A stretch of 5,266 nt of DNA from the NCBI GenBank assembly GCA_030607105.1, contig JAUWFF010000131.1, positions 1 to 5,266 on the forward strand, written 5' to 3'. A model generated the notes under the pieces. It was not told where the DNA came from, ran no database searches, and worked only from the letters and a program-made list of their open reading frames with translations. Of the stretch, positions 1 through 5,204 are shown one piece after another (position 1 is the first letter of the stretch; each line of letters starts with the position of its first letter). This DNA comes from Filomicrobium sp. (GTDB lineage: Bacteria > Pseudomonadota > Alphaproteobacteria > Rhizobiales > Hyphomicrobiaceae). Made by a program: the position numbers and the translations under genes.

Positions 1-679
1 GCAGATGTTCGGGGGGTAGGAACTCCTTCATCTCCTGCGCGACATAAGGCGTGCGGCCTTGTCCGCCGCCGACGTAGATGCGGAAACCGAAGGTGCGGTT
101 TGGTCCGCCGACAATGCGGATGCCAATATCGTGGAAGGCGATAGCGGCGCGATCTTCAAGGGCGCCGGTAATGGCAATTTTGAATTTGCGCGGCAGGAAC
201 GTGAACTCGGGATGGTTCGTCGACCACTGCCGAAGGATCTCGGCCCAAATCCGCGGGTCCTCGATTTCATCGGCGGCGGCGCCTGCGAACGGGTCCGCGG
301 TGACGTTGCGGATGCAGTTGCCGCTGGTTTGGATGGCGTGCATGTCGACCTCGGCCAATGCCTCGAGAATATCGGGCACGTCGACCAGCTTGATCCAGTT
401 GAACTGGATGTTCTGGCGTGTCGTCCAATGTCCGAAGCCTTTGTCCCAGCGGCGCGCGATCATGCCCAACTGGCGGAGCTGGCGGGTGGAAAGCACGCCA
501 TAGGGGATCGCCACGCGCAGCATATAGGCGTGGAGCTGCAGGTAGACACCGTTCATCAGCCTTAGTGGCTTGAATTCGTCTTCCGTCAGTTGTCCGGCAA
601 GGCGGCGCTCGACCTGGGCGCGGAACTCACGGTTCCGGTCATTGAGGAAGTAGCGATCGAAATCATCGTAGCGGTACAT
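1..679 (-). CDS. cysI: Nitrite/sulfite reductase, siroheme and [4Fe-4S] type (N-terminal part, cut by window edge)
   Basis: This is the N-terminal 226 residues of a ferredoxin-nitrite/sulfite reductase family protein (COG0155). Such enzymes carry out the six-electron reduction of sulfite to sulfide or nitrite to ammonia in the cytoplasm. Visible family landmarks are TTRQNIQFNW (residues 86-95, in the first ferredoxin-like half-domain), SGNCIRNVTADPFAG (119-133), LPRKFKIAITG (162-172) and GFRIYVGGGQGRTP (198-211). The family is usually about 550 residues, so over half is missing. The four cysteines that hold the siroheme-linked [4Fe-4S] cluster lie in the missing C-terminal half and cannot be checked. 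The ATG at 679-677 shares one base with the stop of the preceding gene (TGATG), and a GAGG sits 7 bases upstream inside that gene, which suggests translational coupling. The siroheme methyltransferase just upstream supports a siroheme enzyme. Sulfite is inferred as the likelier substrate, but nitrite cannot be excluded from this half alone. Confidence 0.93.
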   Translation of the reverse strand, partial: MYRYDDFDRYFLNDRNREFRAQVERRLAGQLTEDEFKPLRLMNGVYLQLHAYMLRVAIPYGVLSTRQLRQLGMIARRWDKGFGHWTTRQNIQFNWIKLVDVPDILEALAEVDMHAIQTSGNCIRNVTADPFAGAAADEIEDPRIWAEILRQWSTNHPEFTFLPRKFKIAITGALEDRAAIAFHDIGIRIVGGPNRTFGFRIYVGGGQGRTPYVAQEMKEFLPPEHL

Positions 680-966
680 CAGCGGGCCTCATTGACGGCG
701 GTGATGGTCGGGCGATGCGCAGCGCGGATTTGTTCGCGAACGGACTTCGGTCCAGGAACGCCTTCGTGCAAATCGACGGCCATTGAGTAGGCTCCGACGA
801 TGATATGATCGGCGGCCGCCTGACCGGCGATGGCGGTCAGCTTCTCCAGGCCCGCCTCGTCGTCGGCAACGCGGGCCAAGCCAAGGTCGGTCAGCCATTT
901 GTCGTCTGCGGACAAGTACACAACAATGCCGTCGACAAGTCGGTTTGCGGTGATGACGCTAGGCAT
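679..966 (-). CDS. DUF2849 domain protein, 95 aa, unknown function
   Basis: A small soluble protein of 95 residues that I recognise as DUF2849, a family found in alphaproteobacteria between the siroheme methyltransferase and nitrite/sulfite reductase genes. It opens with an ITANRLVDGIVVYLS segment (residues 5-19), has a central alanine-rich part (about 33-52), and ends with PGPKSVREQIRAAHRPTI (71-88). It has no cysteine, no membrane segment and no signal peptide. The frame is open further upstream, to 1110. The start at 966 is preferred because the family motif begins there and because GGGAG sits 7 bases before the ATG. The extra upstream residues are antisense-like sequence inside the methyltransferase gene. 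The start overlaps the end of that gene by 8 bases (ATGCCTAG), and the stop shares one base with the reductase start. This tight placement suggests a role in making or running the reductase, but no biochemical function is known to me. Confidence 0.88.
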   Translation of the reverse strand: MPSVITANRLVDGIVVYLSADDKWLTDLGLARVADDEAGLEKLTAIAGQAAADHIIVGAYSMAVDLHEGVPGPKSVREQIRAAHRPTITAVNEAR

Positions 967-1807
967 AAGCAAGCTCCCGATTGTGGGTCTGAACCCGCTC
1001 AATTGTGGTTTCAATGATGTCGAGTGAGCCCTGCACCGGTAGACCGGCGACTCGGCCGACCAGCAGAACGGTCGGACCTTCAAGGGCAAGTGCCGTAGGC
1101 TTCTTGGCAAGCTCCGTAACCGTGGCGCGGATGCGCCGTTCGTTCGGCTGTGAAGCGTTTTCTACTGCCAGGACGGGGGTGCTTGCCGGCCAGCCCGCTT
1201 GCAGCAATGTCAGGCCAAGGGCGCCAGCCGTTTTCACAGCCATATAGACAGCGAGGGTATGCTGGCCGTCGTTGAGTGCTTCCAGGTCGATATGCGTGAA
1301 GTCCGGCAGTCCGTGGCCGGGTCCGGCGCCGGAAAGGAATGTGACTGTGCGGGAATAATCGCGGTGGGTGAGGGGTATCTGAGTCGAGGCGGCGACCGCG
1401 ACCGCTGCGGTGATGCCGGGGATGATTTCCACCTGGATGCCGGCGGAGCGAAGCATTGCGATTTCCTCGCCGCCGCGGCCGAAGACCAGTGGATCGCCGC
1501 CTTTGAGGCGGACGATAGTCTTGGCATGTGCGGCATGGCTGAGGATGAGATTATGAATGTCTGGTTGTTTCCAGCTCGGTTGTCCGCCGCGCTTGCCCAC
1601 ATGCGTCAGCAGCGCTTCTCGACGGGCATGCTTGAGGACGGCGCGGTCAACGAGTTCATCATATAAAATGACGTCCGCGGCCTCGAGCGCGCGGACTGCT
1701 TTCAGGGTCAGCAGTTCCGGATCACCGGGACCGGCACCCACGAGTAAGACGCGTGACTGATCGTGCGGCAGCGCTTGGGATGGTTTTGAAGTTTGGGCGG
1801 TGCGCAT
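959..1807 (-). CDS. cobA: Uroporphyrinogen-III C-methyltransferase (SUMT), siroheme branch
   Basis: This 282-residue cytoplasmic enzyme transfers two methyl groups from S-adenosylmethionine to uroporphyrinogen III, giving precorrin-2, the precursor of siroheme and cobalamin. Family motifs are clear: VGAGPGDPELLT (residues 23-34, S-adenosylmethionine site), VRLKGGDPLVFGRGGEE (99-115), PGITAA (130-135), IPLTHRDYSR (144-153), the AVYM strand (186-189), and GPTVLLVGRV near the C-terminus (244-253). The length fits a stand-alone methyltransferase. The precorrin-2 dehydrogenase/ferrochelatase domain of bifunctional CysG is absent, so that step must be encoded elsewhere. The ATG lies 3 bases after the ferredoxin stop, with GGAGGT 13 bases upstream inside the ferredoxin gene, a slightly long spacing. 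Because it sits before a siroheme-dependent reductase, its main job here is probably siroheme supply rather than B12. The first 17 or so residues are a variable extension before the conserved fold. Confidence 0.95.
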   Translation of the reverse strand: MRTAQTSKPSQALPHDQSRVLLVGAGPGDPELLTLKAVRALEAADVILYDELVDRAVLKHARREALLTHVGKRGGQPSWKQPDIHNLILSHAAHAKTIVRLKGGDPLVFGRGGEEIAMLRSAGIQVEIIPGITAAVAVAASTQIPLTHRDYSRTVTFLSGAGPGHGLPDFTHIDLEALNDGQHTLAVYMAVKTAGALGLTLLQAGWPASTPVLAVENASQPNERRIRATVTELAKKPTALALEGPTVLLVGRVAGLPVQGSLDIIETTIERVQTHNRELAYA

Positions 1808-1810
1808 GGC

Positions 1811-2191
1811 TTAGCTTGCGACCTCCAATGTCGGGGCCGGGTAATCAACGCGAGTAAGGGCGCCACTCGACAAGCTGTCCGCCTCAAGTTTGACGATCAG
1901 GCCATCGATGGCGGTATCTGTCAGCAGCTGGCAGGATAAGCGCGAGTTGTCGTCGGCTCCGTGGATCTCATCGAGTTTGTCGATTTCCTCGTCGCGCGGC
2001 GGGATGACCCGTTCCACCCACTCATCAGCAACGCGGATGTGGCAGGTCGCGCATGCGCAGGCGCCGCCGCATTCGGCTTTGATAGGGAGGCCGTAATCGC
2101 GGATGACCTCCATGACGCGGTAGCCTTCGGGAGCTTCAAGCGTGTGGCGGCTGCCGTCGGGCAGCTCCACATGGATGTGGATCGTCTTCAT
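1811..2191 (-). CDS. [2Fe-2S] ferredoxin, adrenodoxin type
   Basis: A 126-residue soluble electron carrier. The cluster ligands are C41, C47, C50 and C87, which gives the C-X5-C-X2-C...C spacing of vertebrate adrenodoxin and bacterial Isc/FdVI-type ferredoxins rather than the C-X4-C-X2-C of plant-type ferredoxins. C45 is an additional non-ligand cysteine in CGGACACATCH (41-51). SRLSCQLL (83-90) holds the fourth ligand. An acidic stretch (about 66-81) resembles the partner-binding face of this family. After the conserved core there is a tail of about 20 residues. I chose the ATG at 2191 because GGAGATGA (2207-2200) lies 8 bases upstream. The in-frame ATG at 2203 falls inside that ribosome site and would add only four residues. 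It is the first gene of the left operon, 3 bases before the methyltransferase. A plausible role is electron donor to the downstream reductase. A role in another redox pathway remains possible. Confidence 0.92.
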   Translation of the reverse strand: MKTIHIHVELPDGSRHTLEAPEGYRVMEVIRDYGLPIKAECGGACACATCHIRVADEWVERVIPPRDEEIDKLDEIHGADDNSRLSCQLLTDTAIDGLIVKLEADSLSSGALTRVDYPAPTLEVAS

Positions 2192-2199
2192 CTCGCAAA

Positions 2200-2207
2200 T
2201 CATCTCC
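2200..2207 (-). promoter_or_regulatory. Ribosome binding site deciding the ferredoxin start
   Basis: On the minus strand GGAGATGA matches the consensus GGAGGTGA at seven of eight bases and lies 8 bases before the ATG at 2191. The alternative ATG at 2203 is part of this motif, which argues against using it as the start. Confidence 0.6.
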
Positions 2208-2213
2208 GGATGC

Positions 2214-2230
2214 GCGGCTTGTTGCGCCGC
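2214..2230 (-). other. Small hairpin in the leader of the ferredoxin operon
   Basis: GCGGC and GCCGC can pair around a 7-base loop, just upstream of the ferredoxin ribosome site. It lies inside the predicted leader RNA. A 5-pair GC stem is short, and it has no U-tract, so it is not a terminator. It could modestly affect translation initiation or be chance. Confidence 0.25.
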
Positions 2231-2247
2231 ATCATTGATTCTGCATG

Positions 2248-2276
2248 AGAATAGATAGCGAAATATTTTCCTGCAA
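2248..2276 (-). promoter_or_regulatory. Candidate promoter of the ferredoxin-cobA-DUF2849-cysI operon
   Basis: On the minus strand TTGCAG (2276-2271) and TATTCT (2253-2248) are separated by 17 bases, a good spacing for a housekeeping sigma factor. Transcription would start near 2241, giving a leader of about 50 bases before the ferredoxin ATG. The surrounding DNA is much richer in A and T than the genes. This is a match by eye in a promoter-prone stretch, so it is a candidate only. Confidence 0.45.
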
Positions 2277-2314
2277 TCCAGATCTTCAGGCCCAAAAAGA
2301 GGAAAGATGTTTCG

Positions 2315-2329
2315 AAATTAGTTGAATTT
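2315..2329. repeat. AT-rich inverted repeat upstream of the ferredoxin promoter
   Basis: AAATT (2315-2319) and AATTT (2325-2329) form an inverted repeat around a 5-base centre. A wider TTC-N10-GAA match spans 2311-2326. Its centre is about 80 bases upstream of the predicted transcription start, a position used by LysR-type activators, the class that includes CysB. No regulator can be named from this alone, and AT-rich DNA makes such repeats by chance. Confidence 0.25.
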
Positions 2330-2435
2330 AGAATTATTATTTTGCGACTTGGTCGACGCAATGGTTCCTTGCCGGCAGTAGGGGCAATGAGGGAATGTAG
2401 TTTCCTTTGGAGGCGCCGCGATGATAAAGAGGCAT

Positions 2436-2621
2436 CTACAACGCAAGTCGAATAAGTGCTGCGACCAGGCCTAGAAAGGCCACGCTCGCGGCCCAGATGG
2501 CGATGAACCAGGTGAAGCGGTGGAGGAAAGGCCTGGTTTTTTGTTCTCCGTCTGTTGTTTCACCAGCGCTCGATGCGCCAGTGCCGCGCAAGTGGGAGGT
2601 GGTTGGCAGCCTGGAGGGCAT
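2436..2621 (-). CDS. DUF2474-type small membrane protein of the CIO oxidase operon, 61 aa
   Basis: A 61-residue protein with a polar N-terminal part (residues 1-33) and one hydrophobic helix at about 36-57 containing FTWFIAIWAASVAFLGLVAA. It ends in IRLAL. The W-F...W...SV...VA..IR pattern and its place directly after cydB fit DUF2474, a family of very short proteins encoded at the end of CIO-type cytochrome bd operons. By analogy with CydX of E. coli, a one-helix subunit that stabilises cytochrome bd-I, it probably associates with the oxidase in the inner membrane, but it is not clearly homologous to CydX. The ATG shares one base with the cydB stop (TGATG) and is preceded by AAGGAGAAGG inside cydB, so translation is probably coupled. 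From memory the family is often nearer 40 residues, so the polar N-terminal stretch looks long. No other ATG exists in the frame. Confidence 0.8.
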   Translation of the reverse strand: MPSRLPTTSHLRGTGASSAGETTDGEQKTRPFLHRFTWFIAIWAASVAFLGLVAALIRLAL

Positions 2622-3625
2622 CAGTGGTAACCTTCTCCTTCGCGGATTTTGCCGCGGAATACCCAGTAGGAATAGGCGGTATAGGCCAGAATGAGCGGCA
2701 GCAGGATGGATGCCCCGACCAGCAGGAAGAGCAAACTAGAATCGGGACCGGCGGCCTCCCAGATCGTGATCGAGTGAGGCACCATGTAGGGATAGAAGCC
2801 GATTCCAAGCCCGATGAAGCTCAAGACGAAAAGGGCTAGGGCTGATAGGAACGGCTGCAGTTCGCGGCGCATCTGTAAGCCCTTAAAGAGGCTGTAGGTG
2901 GCAGCGGCTACGAGGAGCGGCACAGGGGCGGCATATAGAACCGCGGGGAAGGCCAGCCAGCGCTGCATGAAGATGTCATTGAGGAAGGGTGTCCACAGGC
3001 TGACGACGCCGATCATAGCGACGGTGCCGGCAGCGGCCGTCCATGCCCAATCATAAGCCTGCTGCTGCACTTCACCTTCGGTTTTTACGATCAGCCAGGT
3101 GGCACCAAGCAAGGTGTAGCCGATGACCACGGCGATTCCGGTCGTTATCGAAAATGGCGTGAGCCAGTCCCACCAGCCGCCAGCATAGGCACGGTCAACA
3201 ACATCGATGCCCTGGACCAGGGCGCCAAGGGCTATGCCCTGCGCAAAAGCGGCCACGAACGAGCCAACGGTGAATGACCAATCCCAAACGGCCCTGGAGG
3301 TGTTTGCCTTCCAACGGAACTCGAAGGCGACGCCGCGAAAAATCAACCCGAGCAGCATGGCGATGATCGGGGCATAAAGGGCTGGCATGATGACTGCGTA
3401 GGCAAGCGGAAAGACCGCGAACAGGCCACCGCCACCAAGGACCAACCAGGTCTCGTTACCATCCCAGATCGGCGCGACGGTATTCATCGCCACGTCTCGC
3501 TGGCGGTCGTTTCTGAAGAATGGAAACAGGATGCCGAGGCCGAGGTCGAAGCCGTCGAGGACGACATAGGCAAGCACGGCGAAGGCGATGAGGATGGCCC
3601 AGATGAATGCCAGATCGAGTTCCAT
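2621..3625 (-). CDS. cydB: Cytochrome bd-type (CIO) quinol oxidase subunit II
   Basis: This is the 334-residue second subunit of a bd-type terminal oxidase, also called CioB. It is an integral inner-membrane protein that pairs with CydA as the structural half of the complex, which oxidises quinol and reduces oxygen to water. Family hallmarks are DGFDLGLG (residues 24-31), the WDGNETW segment (54-60) followed by LVLGGGGLFAVFPLAYA, RGVAFEFR (97-104) and GFYPYMVPHSITIWEAA (276-292). About eight to nine hydrophobic helices span the protein, including clear ones at 8-32, 61-99, 160-180, 225-246, 260-280 and 298-318. Length is normal for the CIO group and shorter than E. coli CydB. The ATG has a very good ribosome site (AGGAGG, 5 bases upstream) that overlaps the cydA stop. 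Nine bases separate the two genes. Confidence 0.97.
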   Translation of the reverse strand: MELDLAFIWAILIAFAVLAYVVLDGFDLGLGILFPFFRNDRQRDVAMNTVAPIWDGNETWLVLGGGGLFAVFPLAYAVIMPALYAPIIAMLLGLIFRGVAFEFRWKANTSRAVWDWSFTVGSFVAAFAQGIALGALVQGIDVVDRAYAGGWWDWLTPFSITTGIAVVIGYTLLGATWLIVKTEGEVQQQAYDWAWTAAAGTVAMIGVVSLWTPFLNDIFMQRWLAFPAVLYAAPVPLLVAAATYSLFKGLQMRRELQPFLSALALFVLSFIGLGIGFYPYMVPHSITIWEAAGPDSSLLFLLVGASILLPLILAYTAYSYWVFRGKIREGEGYH

Positions 3626-3634
3626 GCTAACCTC

Positions 3635-5056
3635 CTACTCGCCTGGCCGGACAATGCCGGCATCGCCCGGGGATCTAAGCGGCGGAGTGGGCGTGATACC
3701 TGTTGAGCGGGTGGGTTCACTTGGTGGCAGGCCGCGTTCACCGGGTTCGGGCGGTTTGGCCATCAGTCGCAGTAGGAAATAGACCCCAGCGCCGAACACG
3801 AGGAAATAGACAATGACGAAGGCGACCAGAGAAGTCCCCACTGCCGGCGCCGCCAGCGGGGAGACGGAGTCGGTTGTCTTGAGAAGTCCGTAAACCGTGT
3901 ACGGCTGGCGGCCCATCTCGGTCGTGATCCAGCCGGCGAGCACCGCGACAAATCCCATCGGCCCCATGAAGATCGCAGCCCGATGAATGAGCCCTGGTTC
4001 GAACAGACGGCCCGTGAACCTGCAGCCTAGCGACCAGACACCGATGGCGATCATCAGCATTCCAATGCCGACCATTATCCGGAAACTCCAGAACAAAACC
4101 GGCGCGTAAGGTCGTTCTTCTTTCGGCCAGGCCTTCAAGCCCTTGACCTCGCCGTCCCATTCGTGGGTCAGAATTAGGCTGCCGAGTTTGGGGATGCCGA
4201 TGGCGTAGCGGGTCTCTTCAGCCTCCATGTCGGGCCAGCCGAAGAGCAGAAGGGGCATGCCCCTTTCGGTTTCAAAGTGGCCTTCCATGGCGGCAATCTT
4301 GGCGGGCTGATGCTTGAGGGTATTGAGGCCATGCAAGTCACCGGCGAAGAGTTGGATCGGCGCGACCACGACGGCCATCCACATCGCCATTGAAAAAGAC
4401 ACGCGGGCAATCTCATTGGTCTTGTCGCGCAGGAGATGCCATGCGCCGACTGCGCCGACGACAAAGGCGGTGGTCAGGTAAGCCGCAAGCACCATGTGAA
4501 CCAGGCGGTAAGGGAAAGACGGGTTGAAGATGATCTCCCACCAGTCGGCCGGCACGAACTGGCCAACTTCGTTGATCTCGTAGCCCGCAGGGGTCTGCAT
4601 CCAGCTATTCACGGAGAGGATCCAGAAGGCAGAAAAGAACGTGCCGAAAGCGACAAGGAGAGTGGCAAGGAAATGCAGGTGTTTGCCGACGCGATCCATG
4701 CCGAACAGCATGACGCCGAGGAAGCCGGCTTCAAGGAAGAAGGCGGACAGGACCTCATAGCCCATCAGAGGACCTAGGACGGGGCCTGTCTTGTCGGAAA
4801 AGACGCTCCAGTTGGTGCCGAACTGGTAGCTCATGACGATGCCAGAGACGACGCCCATGGCAAACGAAAGGGCGAAGATTTTGAGCCAGTACTTGAAGGT
4901 GTCGATGTAAACCTGCCGACCGGTGATCAGCCAGAGGCCCTCCAGTACGGCGAGATAAGAGGCAAGCCCAATTGTGAAAGCGGGGAAAACGATGTGAAAG
5001 GAAACCGTGAACGCAAACTGAATGCGGGCCAAGTCGACGGCGAGCGGCAGGTCCAT
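3635..5056 (-). CDS. cydA: Cytochrome bd-type (CIO) quinol oxidase subunit I
   Basis: A 473-residue, roughly nine-helix inner-membrane subunit (CioA) carrying the quinol site and the hemes. By alignment to E. coli CydA, the heme ligands are H21 (E. coli H19), H187 (H186) and M328 (M393). E101 and E109 match E. coli E99 and E107, and GWITTEMGRQP (375-385) holds the equivalent of E445. In the periplasmic Q-loop, K253 and E258 (KIAAME) match the quinol-linked K252 and E257. The Q-loop is short, as in the CIO group, and E. coli CydA is about 50 residues longer. The tail from about residue 434 is rich in proline and glycine and looks disordered. The frame is open to an ATG at 5128. I prefer 5056 because MDLPLAVDLARIQFAFTVSFH is the usual CIO N-terminus, although no good ribosome site precedes either start. 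cydDC assembly genes are not in the window. Real spectral type (bd or bb') and cyanide resistance cannot be read from sequence. Confidence 0.96.
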   Translation of the reverse strand: MDLPLAVDLARIQFAFTVSFHIVFPAFTIGLASYLAVLEGLWLITGRQVYIDTFKYWLKIFALSFAMGVVSGIVMSYQFGTNWSVFSDKTGPVLGPLMGYEVLSAFFLEAGFLGVMLFGMDRVGKHLHFLATLLVAFGTFFSAFWILSVNSWMQTPAGYEINEVGQFVPADWWEIIFNPSFPYRLVHMVLAAYLTTAFVVGAVGAWHLLRDKTNEIARVSFSMAMWMAVVVAPIQLFAGDLHGLNTLKHQPAKIAAMEGHFETERGMPLLLFGWPDMEAEETRYAIGIPKLGSLILTHEWDGEVKGLKAWPKEERPYAPVLFWSFRIMVGIGMLMIAIGVWSLGCRFTGRLFEPGLIHRAAIFMGPMGFVAVLAGWITTEMGRQPYTVYGLLKTTDSVSPLAAPAVGTSLVAFVIVYFLVFGAGVYFLLRLMAKPPEPGERGLPPSEPTRSTGITPTPPLRSPGDAGIVRPGE

Positions 5057-5103
5057 GAGGAAATCTTTGCAAATCTGACTGTCGTTATCAGTGTTACGCG
5101 AAA

Positions 5104-5157
5104 GGGGCGGTAATGGATAGCGACACATGCTTCATTTGCTGAGTGATTCAGCGCCCC
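5104..5157 (-). other. Possible folded leader RNA upstream of cydA
   Basis: In the predicted cydA leader, GGGGCG (5157-5152) can pair with CGCCCC (5109-5104). Just inside this is a second inverted repeat, GCTGA-GTGAT-TCAGC (5138-5152), which overlaps the first by one base, so the two compete at that point. The outer stem would begin close to the predicted transcription start. No known riboswitch class is recognised. Confidence 0.25.
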
Positions 5158-5159
5158 AA

Positions 5160-5189
5160 ATAAGTCCGTGTTCGTTTTATGGGTGCCAA
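5160..5189 (-). promoter_or_regulatory. Candidate cydA promoter (-35/-10) beside the FNR box
   Basis: On the minus strand TTGGCA (5189-5184) and ACTTAT (5165-5160) are 18 bases apart; a 17-base reading gives GACTTA. Transcription would start near 5153, leaving a leader of about 100 bases before the cydA ATG. The FNR-type palindrome is then centred about 44 bases upstream of the start, near the -41.5 position typical of FNR-activated promoters. The -10 match is poor, as is common at activator-dependent promoters. Confidence 0.35.
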
Positions 5190-5190
5190 G

Positions 5191-5204
5191 TTGATGGCGA
5201 TCAA
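5191..5204. promoter_or_regulatory. FNR/FixK/Anr-type operator, perfect palindrome
   Basis: TTGATGGCGATCAA matches the consensus TTGAT-N4-ATCAA at all ten defined positions. It lies 134 bases upstream of the cydA start and just before a candidate -35 element. Crp/Fnr-family regulators (FNR, Anr, FixK, AadR) use this site to activate genes at low oxygen, and bd-type oxidases are classic targets. Which regulator acts here is not shown. The site is symmetric and could also serve a gene beyond the right edge. Confidence 0.8.

Noticed and set aside
59..565. Long open frame on the plus strand (168 codons)
   Set aside because: It is in codon register with, and antisense to, the nitrite/sulfite reductase gene, whose product carries clear family motifs. 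Its own translation resembles no family I know, and it has no ribosome site.
967..1110. N-terminal extension of the DUF2849 frame up to an ATG at 1110
   Set aside because: The extra 48 residues are read from a shifted frame of the methyltransferase gene and do not look like the family. A good ribosome site and the family start both point to 966.
1199..1666. Plus-strand open frame of 155 codons
   Set aside because: It is antisense to the uroporphyrinogen-III methyltransferase, which has full family motifs over the same stretch. High GC makes such shadow frames common.
2342..2361. TTGCG/CGCAA dyad as a terminator or operator
   Set aside because: The stem is short with a 10-base loop (or bulged), and on the minus strand it is followed by A-rich rather than T-rich sequence. 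It matches no operator that I recognise.
2369..2387. TTGCC-N9-GGCAA hairpin as a terminator of the oxidase operon
   Set aside because: The stem has only five pairs with a 9-base loop and no T-run follows on the minus strand, so it does not meet intrinsic terminator criteria.
5057..5128. 24-residue extension of CydA to the ATG at 5128
   Set aside because: The extension is polar and unlike CIO N-termini, which normally begin a few residues before the LARIQFAFTVSFH helix. It would also extend into the predicted leader region.
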